This document shows, one piece after another, positions 56,001-64,000 of a DNA stretch of 64,000 bases. The position numbers were made by a program, and so were the translations under genes. How positions within the stretch are numbered: the first letter of the stretch is position 1; every line of letters starts with the position of its first letter. The notes beneath the pieces are model-generated. The model ran no database searches, had not been told where the DNA came from, and was given only the letters and a program-made list of their open reading frames with translations. Source of the DNA: Atherinomorus stipes. Taxonomy: Eukaryota > Chordata > Actinopteri > Atheriniformes > Atherinidae. The stretch covers positions 645,914-709,913 of the forward strand of contig JALJCO010003433.1 of the NCBI GenBank assembly GCA_023101725.1, written 5' to 3'.

Positions 56001-58808
56001 AGAGAAAAAGAAGCAGAACAGGTACATCAGTCTGTTCACTACAGAGAACTACAAGCTTTTTATTCTGTACCCAATTGCTCGCTGAGGAGATAAACCATTA
56101 AGAATTTAATCATCTAATGAGCCTCCAACCTGGAGGAAACTTTTAAATGAAGCATAATACAGTTATGCCTCTCTGGCTTCAGCAGTGAGGTTATCTAATT
56201 CTCATGAGGAATGGTTCGGATCAGCCCTGCATCTGGGTTCAAATACAGATCCAGTCAAAGCTGGCTGACAGATCTGCACAGGGGAGATCAGATCAAAATG
56301 GAGGAAGGGGACTTAGAGCAGGTTGGGTCTGATTAAGTCTGCATTCAGAGAGGAGTGCCAAAGAGATGACTAAGAGACACACCAGCTTGGCTGCCTTAGA
56401 TGAATAAAATCATCATGGGACTAATCAAACCCACAGTAAACAAAAAGTAAACATCCAACAGAATGGGATCTCATTCTGTCTAAGGCGAATGGCATTAAAA
56501 TGCTTCTCTCTAATGGCTGTGTCCTCTCACAGGGACAGTAGAAGTTTCATCTCATTGATTTCCACTAAAAATCAGATGGCACTCTGTTTCACAGCATCAT
56601 TACAAACCCTTTCCCATAATATAACTCCTTAAATCGCTTACATTTAAATGGAAAAGTGCAAGATAATTGGTGTGATGGGGTGGTTTATTACATATTAATA
56701 AACTGACTGTGGAGTGGTTTGTTAATTGGTTTAAGTTGGTGGAAGGCAGTGTGTAAAGCTTGCCCACAGCCAGGGGAGGAGGAGGAGGGAGGAGGTGGTG
56801 AGTGTCTGTCAGTCAGCCCTGTTCCTCAGGGAGACAAGGAGAAAGAAGAGATATATTCAAAGCCTTATCGTACATCGCCTCTCTGTCTCTCTTTCTACCT
56901 CATCCCCACATGCCAGAGAGTGGACCACCAAAGATAAAGTAACATTCACCATCTCAGCGCTGTCCTTCAGTCCATTTCGCCCCTGTAGAGCCACTCTCTC
57001 TTGTTGTCTCATCTCTTTTCATCTGTTTTCATTCAGCATTGCAGAGTATTGCTTCAAACTTCTACCTCCCGAAGGGGTCAGCGTGACACGAAAGGGCACT
57101 GAGTGTGAAAAAATAAAGACTTTCAAACTTGTCTGGTCGTCTTAACCGGATAGTTTTGAATGATCTGCAAGAGGGATTAATCAAAAACAGCTAAATCAGA
57201 AAATGAACTCAGACGTGTTTTCCGAAAACTTAAAATATCTTTTGTTCAGTCATGTTTCTCTCACGTTTATTAGTGACGGGTAGTGAGGGGAAGTGGACGA
57301 CATTAAAACTTGGGGAAAAAAAAAACAAATTGATCACACTCCTTGGTGACATTATCTAAACAAACCTCAACACTCTGTACATGCACACGCACCCAAATGA
57401 TTGTGAACGCACACTCTGCTACCCCCATATAAGGGCTGCAGGGTGGTGTTGCCATAGGAACAGGGAAAGGTAATGGCCATGTTCTTGAGCTGATGCCGCA
57501 GGGGGTGAGGGGAAAAAGTGGGGTGTGTGAGGAGGGGTGAAAGTGAGTCAGAATTATGGACTAATGATAAGAGCTTTAACTCAGAATTTTCTATCTTTCT
57601 GTCACCGTCTACCATCAAGCAGTGCTTGCAACTCAGCAAACACCAGCAAATAAGATTACAAGTAAAGTCAACTACAAAAAGAAAGACAAGTTTTAAGAGC
57701 TTAACAATGATGTTATACTGTTGGAATTTATTGTATCCAGCAGAAAATTGAATTTATGTGGTAAATGTTTGCTTTGATGAGAAAAAAAATGGAGGGTGTC
57801 TCAGTGCATGGCATTCTCTCACTGCCTTGGACATGGGAATAAATGATCTGTTATGCAAGGAACTGATTGTATACGTTGGCTTTTTAAATGTCAGGATGAA
57901 TCTAGATGGGACGAATTAGTGAAACACAAAGATTGTTAATAATAGATAAGTCTAAAGTATCTTTGTTGACCTTAAGCTGGATTACACAATCTTTAAAACA
58001 GTTAATGTGAGGTGTGTAGGCTGCACTGGTAATAGGATGAAAATTATCTTGAAGTCTTTGTGCCAATTAACATCGTGTTTTAGTTTTTTTCCTAAGTTGG
58101 TCATCACCTGCTGCTGTGGCTGCTCCAAGCTTCCTCCCTCTCCTCCTCCTTCTCACGCTTGATGCTTCTCTTTGTGTCACTTTGCCCACACGATGACAGG
58201 GGGCTTTTAAAAATAGAGGCGATCCACCTAGATTACAGCGTTTTAATTACAGAGCTGGAGATGCAGTGGGGGTGTCGAGGCCTCTCTCACTGACAGGGAG
58301 TGGGGAGAGTATAGGCAGAAAGGTATAGTGAATGTAAACGGAGTGCTAATTAGTGTTGTCTTACATAGTGAAGTCTCACGCTGCAACCGTTTATTAGACA
58401 TGCATTATTGGCTGTATTTGAGTTCTGTGCACATTATAAATGTACATCCATGATCATATCAGAGCTATTTTTGATACTGATGTTTAGAGAGCACCTGTGG
58501 AAAGACAAGGACTGTATTAAAACAAGGTAACTGTCTCACTCATTGCATTTGATAATCAGGGAAAAATTAGAGACTGCTGCTTTTGGGTGTGTTTGTCAAA
58601 ACTGTAACCTGATAGTGACGGAAAATTCCTCCACATATACAGTAGTTTCTCGTTGGGATTATTAGGATTTCTGTTTTAATCTTTTCTGAAATGAATTCTG
58701 ATTTTTATCGACAATGTACAATTAGAAAAGCAAGCAGTACTATTAGAGACAACTATTGTAAATGTTCAGTAAACGTGTTCAGTTATATAGTAATAGGAAG
58801 TGTCTGTA
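53066..58808. other. Gene-free AT-rich DNA
   Basis: No exon recognised. A T13-G14 tract sits at 55301-55327. The purine-rich stretch near 56775-56800 (ggaggaggaggagggagg) is low complexity. Confidence 0.45.
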
Positions 58809-59350
58809 GGGGTATCTGATATTATCGGCCGATATCAGCATTAAAATGTGATATCAGAAAATGTTGGTATCAGGTTTTTGGACCAATATTTTTTTCACTA
58901 TCTTGCAAGAGCTCATTGTACCGTTACGAAATCTTGCAAGATCTTGTTCCATTACACCGGTCCAGCTTGTAGAAAAGTCCCTGTTATTCTGGAAGAACTT
59001 CATATCCCAGCATTCTTTTCAGTCGTGTGACTACGGTGCAGCTGCTGCTGCTACAGACTGACTTGCCTTGAAGCTGCTTCTAATATGTCTGGTTTTAAGT
59101 TGTTGGTTAAGTTACCAAGTTGCCAGAAACATTATAATTAGCCACATGTTACCTGCTAGTTTCTGATATATGGCACCCAGATGTCCAAACTCTGGCTGAG
59201 TTAAGGCTATTTTGGGATCTTTGCTCTCAGAGCAGAATATAGTTGTATCTCTCAGAATATGAGAGATACTACCTTACAGTTGTCTGCATATCGGTTTCAG
59301 TTGGCATTGAATATTGGAAATTAAGAGTTGGACAATATCAGATATCGATT
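58809..59350. mobile_element. hAT-like non-autonomous element (ends inferred)
   Basis: The left end ggtatctgatattatcggcc and the inverted right end (reverse of gacaatatcagatatcga at 59331-59348) match at about 14 of 16 positions. The phrase ATTATCGGCCGATATCAGCATTAAAATGTGATATC belongs to a common fish hAT-derived family. No coding region. The exact boundaries and target duplication were not resolved. Confidence 0.55.
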
Positions 59351-59958
59351 AAAGGTAGAGTCCGAAGTCCCTCCAGCGTTTCTGTTTGCAAACAACAGTA
59401 TTCAAACAACAGCGCTCCTCCCTCTCAGGCTAATGGCCGCCTCGTTCTAGCTAGCCTATTCAACTTCAAGCTTCTCCTTCAGAGCTCAGAAGCGGGTGCA
59501 AGCCAAACTATTATTAACCTGGTTTTCCAAAGTGCATTATCTGAAGCTCTTACCTTTTCTTCGGTGCATCCACGGTGTTTTCTTTCTTTCTTTTTTTTTT
59601 CCTTCGAGAGTTCGAGTGACTGGCGTCTGCTCCAATCATGAGTTTATTTCCACACAGCGTCATGCTCTTAGTTCTGTCATTGGCTGCTGACATAAACAGA
59701 AATCTCCACCCAGAAACGTCCCGACCAGACCAAAACAATACAAAAGAGCGAATTACAGGCAGGGGGAGAGAGAGTTGCGTTGAAACGCACCACGGCTCGG
59801 GAGTAGAGGCCCAAAGGCGGGGTTTGAGACGGATCTGACTTGCTCAAGTCTAACGTTTAATTTTTACGGGGGGAACTTCGGACTATACCTTTAAAAAAAC
59901 AAAAAAAGCCAATATTAAAATCCCTAGTCTGCACACACACTGTCTAGTTGCCTGATAA

Positions 59959-60191
59959 GTAAATGGGCTGTACTTACATAGTGCTTTTCCAGTTGTACTG
60001 ACCACTCAAAGTGCTTTACACTACATGTCACAATCGCCCATTCACACACACATTCACACCCTGAAAAGCACATTGGGAGGCAACCTTGGGTTCAGTGTCT
60101 TGCCTAGGAAAACTTCAGCATGTTGACTGGGAAGCCTGGAATCCCAACGCTCCAGCTGAAAGACTCTTTCACCTGAGCTACAGCCGCCCCC
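59959..60191 (-). mobile_element. tRNA-derived SINE
   Basis: On the minus strand it begins CGGGGGCGGCTGTAGCTCAGGTGAAAGAG, a tRNA-like head with an A-box. It continues through CCTAGGCAAGACACTGAACCC and AGTGCTTTGAGTGGTCAGTAC, and ends in AGTACAGCCCATTT. This order of motifs is that of a very common fish SINE. The B-box portion is degenerate. Confidence 0.85.
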
Positions 60192-61130
60192 GATAATGTT
60201 ATGTTTAAGATGATAAAAATTATTTTGGTGAGGAAAAGGAGAGATGATGTGTTTAAAGATATTTTATAAATGTGAAGGACTTGTAGTTGAGACTGAATAA
60301 AAATCTGTATTCTGTTGTGGCAAAATAAAATATTACCAAGAGTCTGGATAAGTTGAGAATAAGAAAGAAAAGTTAATTTTACAAAAGTATTTGATATTGC
60401 TTGCAAGCGGAAAGTGTCACACATTCTCATACAGTGTGTTGTAAATCTGCCTCTCTCCTGAGATAGACACTTTTAACAAACAGTCCCTAGATAAAACAGT
60501 CTCTGTTCCAGCAAACAATGACTCATGGTCCTCTTCGGCTGCCCGAGTCTGCCACGAGTCCATCCACAGACTCCTAACCTGGCCAGCCGTGTTGATATTC
60601 AATCTTAACAATGGTCATAAAACACAAGGAGCATTATGACCCAAACATTACAGATGTGAATAAGAATAAGAGACAGAACTACACAAAGGAGTTCTCCATC
60701 TCTATGTTTTGAACCATCATTTATTGTGTTGAAATTTCCTAACACATTTACTATCTAACCCTTCACAGTTCTGGCTGGAAAATTATAAATCTCTGTGATC
60801 AGGTATGAAAATAGTTGCATTACAGCTTACTGCACTAATTAAAAGTGCAAGTGTACGATATTGCTAAATCTAAAATGTCCAAAAGATCATGCAATTGAAG
60901 TTCAGCTAACTACTGCCTGTTTATGCTCAGCTAGGCCCAAAAAAGCCTGTAGGCACTCTGCCTGTTCCAACTTCAAACTAATGATCTGAGAAACTGAAAA
61001 GTTGAATGTTTATTGTACAATGAAGAACTTGGTTTCCGGGAGATGCAATCCAACTGCGGGTGAGGTGAGCAGCAAGTGGTGAGATGATATATGAAGTAGT
61101 GGAGGACAAGGCTGTGGCAATGTTTGCAAC

Positions 61131-61203
61131 GAAGGGCCCGGGTGGGATTCGATCCCACCGACTGCTGGGTGAGAGTCACAAGCGCTTACCAGTCAGCCAA
61201 AGG
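61131..61203 (-). pseudogene. tRNA-like sequence (tRNA pseudogene or SINE head)
   Basis: On the minus strand TTTGGCTGACTGGTAAGCGC resembles an A-box/D-arm, and GGTGGGATCGAATCCCACC forms a good B-box/T-arm with a 5-bp stem. The acceptor strands do not pair and the anticodon arm is poor, so it is not a functional tRNA. Confidence 0.5.
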
Positions 61204-61469
61204 GAAATCCCTGTGGCCAAGTAGCCAGGGTGTGTGATCTATTGGAGGCAGTGACAGGACCCCACACTGTCACAAGGCAAAGATGTAATGTCGAAGCAGG
61301 CAAGGGTCATCAAGATGAAGTTATATGTCCAAGAAGAATCCATAAGGCAGAAGACCAAGAAGCAAAAAAGGTTGTAAACTCTGTGGTCAAAAAGTTGTGG
61401 TGAAGACGCTGGATTGCTGGGAAATGACAACAGCCTATCTAATACTGGAGTACAGACATAGGAGACTTA

Positions 61470-62560
61470 ACCTTCATATTATGTTGAAAAAAAATAAGGT
61501 GGATGAGGTGGCAGGGGATATTAGACATGTAGTGTGAAAATATATAGAGAAGAGTAAAAAATAAGTCAAAAAATTAACAAATGATTTTTGATTAGATAAA
61601 ATATATAAAAAATAAATATATATATAAAATAATAATTAAAAAAAAATTATAATAAATAATAGATAGAGTGATTTTTTTTTACAAAACAATTTATTTCTAT
61701 CTAGCTTGATTGTTTGGATAAATTATTAAATTAATTATATTGAGTTCTATTGAAGGATGGAATAAAAATGAGTGTCTAAAAGGAAAGTAAGTATCAATCA
61801 AGAGAGTGCTTATTACTTTTTGGGGAGGGCAGACTGCATGTTTTGGTATTGTTGTATGTATTTAATCGATCGTATTGGTTGATAAAGGAGGAGGAAGGAT
61901 GGGGGGGGAGGAAGATCATCATCTGGGAAAGAGGATGTAATAAAATATGAAAAAAGGAAAATCCTTTGAAAAGTATGGGGGGGTAAGAAAAGGGGGTAGA
62001 GAAGGCTGTCAACTGTCAAGTTGGATGGCACAAACTTGACTTTTTAATGAGAAAAAAGTGTGGGGGGAGGAGTGGACCGGCCCAATCTGGATCTTGGGAG
62101 AGAGAGTGCTGTCGGAGTTCTTAAAAAAAAATAGGGAAAGTTTTGCAAGAATTCAATTTTAAGGGCAGATTCTTGAATGGATTTTATTATAAGAAAAAAT
62201 AAAAAATTACAAGGATGATCAATAATAATATTGTCAGGAGGTGATGGAATAATTGTTTTCTGGGAAATTTGTTCTTCTCAATAATAGGCTGGGTAAAAAA
62301 TTGGAGAAAGATTTTCTAGAGGAAAAATTTTGAGGTAATTTATTGTTGGTGTTTAAAAAGAAAAGGGATGGATAGTGAAAGGGAATGAGAGAAAGAGAAA
62401 ATTTCAACCATAACGGATCTGGGGGTCTGGGTCTAAATAAGAATAGAAAAATAAAAAAATAAAAAATAAAAAATAAAAAAAAAAGATAAAAGTGAATGGT
62501 TGATGTAAAAATAAATTAATTATAACAAAAAAAGGGGCCAAAAAAGAATATAATAAAAAT
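61470..62560. other. Cytosine-poor, purine/T-rich stretch
   Basis: About 1.1 kb in which the plus strand has very few C, with G-runs (gggggggaggaag, tatgggggggtaag) and A-runs. Near 62450-62490 it becomes simple (AAAAAT)n. No protein likeness. It could be a decayed retroelement or a region with a strong strand bias. Confidence 0.5.
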
Positions 62561-63313
62561 TATGTATATACACACTAGGAGAGACTAAAGAAAACAGGGG
62601 GTGAAAAAATATACCAAGATATCACAAGAGAGGAAAAGTTAAAAAATTTAGGAAAAATGAAGATAATAGTTTCTTTCAACAAAAAGGAAACCCAAAGGTA
62701 ACCACAAGTGGAGCCTCGAATAGCACCAATCAGATCATGACTACGTTTTTTGTAAAACCAGTAAAGCAATCACGCATACTGTCAAATTCCCAATGAAACT
62801 GTACTCATTCACATATTTCTGTTCCTTTTGTCAGAATGTGTACACATGTCAGAAATTCTTACTGAAAAGCAATCCCTAATAACTCAAAATCCCCATTCAG
62901 ATAACATCAATATCTTTGCAAAGAGTTCAGCAATAACTAGATGTACAAAAAGTCAACAGAGAAGGAATGTCAAGTAGTTTTACCACACAGTCCACAGCAG
63001 GTCGCAGTGTCAGACATACTTTGGTGATCAGCTTTAAATTCCTATTAGCATCATGAACATCCAGTAGTTACGTAAGGAGGGGTCAGTTTAAATGAATAAA
63101 AGTGTATGGCTTCACTGGCTTCTAAAAAGTATCGGGCAAGTTGATGACTGGACCTGAAACATGAGGACAGAATGAAGAATAAGGTTGACGGCATGGCAAA
63201 AAGGAAGTGAAGTGCAACAGGAGGCAAACCCCAAACACCAGAGAAGAAGAGACAACTTGAGGGATCTTCTTTACTTCCACATAAGTTTTATTTGAATGCT
63301 ACACTAACATGTA

Positions 63314-63510
63314 CAGGGAGTGTACATGTTATACACCTGATATAGGGTGATGTCATTACACCACACCCCTTCTCATTACAGCGATGCACATCACCTGATA
63401 TGGTTAATTGGTAGTAGGCTTTTGGCCTATACAGCTTAGAGTAAGACAACATGCATAAACAGGATGATGTGGTCAAAATACTCATTTGCCTAATAATTCT
63501 GCACTCCTTG
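63314..63510. mobile_element. TA-flanked MITE (Tc1/mariner type)
   Basis: A 197-base element with ends CAGGGAGTG and, inverted, CAAGGAGTG, directly flanked by TA on both sides (63312-63313, 63511-63512), the Tc1/mariner target duplication. The right end reads, inverted, CAAGGAGTGCAGAATTATTAGGC, a phrase well known from a frequent fish element. The internal text acatcacctgatatggttaa and gacaacatgcataaacaggatgatg also fits. Confidence 0.85.
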
Positions 63511-64000
63511 TACATATATCATATAAAAGCAAAAATGTCATTTTAAAGTTTATCTCTAGATTTGTTAAGTACATGTGAAGTTGCAGTAAAGTGATTAAGC
63601 TGATCTTATTGCTAGTGGAGTGTGTCTGTGCAACTCATTAACAGTAATTGCTCTCTTCCTAATTAGCTTTTAGATTCAAGTTACAGCAATGTGATTCGCA
63701 ATATTAAAATCTAGCATGGTACTTAGTTTATGAACTTAAATGGAAGTTATTTTTTCTCCTGGCATTTAAGTTTCTTCCTCCCTGATGATTGGTGTCATAA
63801 AACTTACTTCATCGACTGTTAAAAAAAAAAGAAAACTGTAGTGGGTGGATACTTTTTATAGGCAATACAGATTTATTTACTTTAATTATCAACTGCTTCG
63901 CTTTATGGCTCCCAGAATTAGCTTAATTACACCAGCCTGTGCTGCATACTGTAGGTCAATATAGTGATCACAGATGGAGGAGGGTGTGTTTGAGGTGTGT

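Noticed and set aside
61131..61203. Functional tRNA gene
   Set aside because: Acceptor strands do not pair and the anticodon arm is poor; a SINE head or pseudogene is more likely.

Overview
The window is vertebrate nuclear DNA, almost certainly from a teleost fish. Genes are split into many short exons with GT/AG borders, the background is AT-rich, and the DNA between exons is full of decayed DNA transposons, MITEs, tRNA-derived SINEs and microsatellites of kinds common in fish genomes. I see no bacterial, phage, CRISPR or operon-like structure. The exact species cannot be told from the sequence.

Layout. Three genes lie head-to-tail on the minus strand. (1) tlk2, 1177-7566, with a non-coding first exon near 8636-8900: a Tousled-like nuclear kinase with 17 coding exons visible. 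It is cut by the left window edge inside the kinase domain, just after the DFG exon. (2) mettl2 (METTL2A/B orthologue), 13980-16531: nine coding exons, complete at 352 residues, a tRNA 3-methylcytidine methyltransferase. (3) itgb3 (integrin beta-3), 22655-37046: 15 coding exons, about 783 residues. (4) On the plus strand, the intronless Reprimo-like gene rprml, 48329-48664. Exon borders were placed by hand from splice sites, reading phase and known family sequence. All phases agree except between itgb3 exons 1 and 2.

Between the genes: 11.7-13.5 kb is a nest of several transposons. 18.1-20.7 kb has a perfect 60-bp palindrome, an unclassified repeat block and a CTGT/TCTA-rich satellite with a large, recent tandem duplication. 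31.3-32.3 kb is a long-TIR transposon inside an itgb3 intron. 34.05-34.4 kb is a hAT-type MITE with an 8-bp target duplication inside another itgb3 intron. 41.5-43.5 kb is a Tc1-like transposon fossil carrying younger insertions. 44.4-45.3 kb is a long foldback element, with a related single arm near 52.8 kb. 49.3-64 kb has no recognisable gene but holds a SINE, MITEs and a cytosine-poor stretch.

The genes do not form one pathway. Their shared position is explained by conserved synteny: to my knowledge Itgb3, Mettl2 and Tlk2 lie near one another in the ancestral mammalian order, and RPRML lies near ITGB3 in human. I found no convincing undescribed functional system. The most unusual items are the repeat architectures and the itgb3 exon-1 phase conflict.
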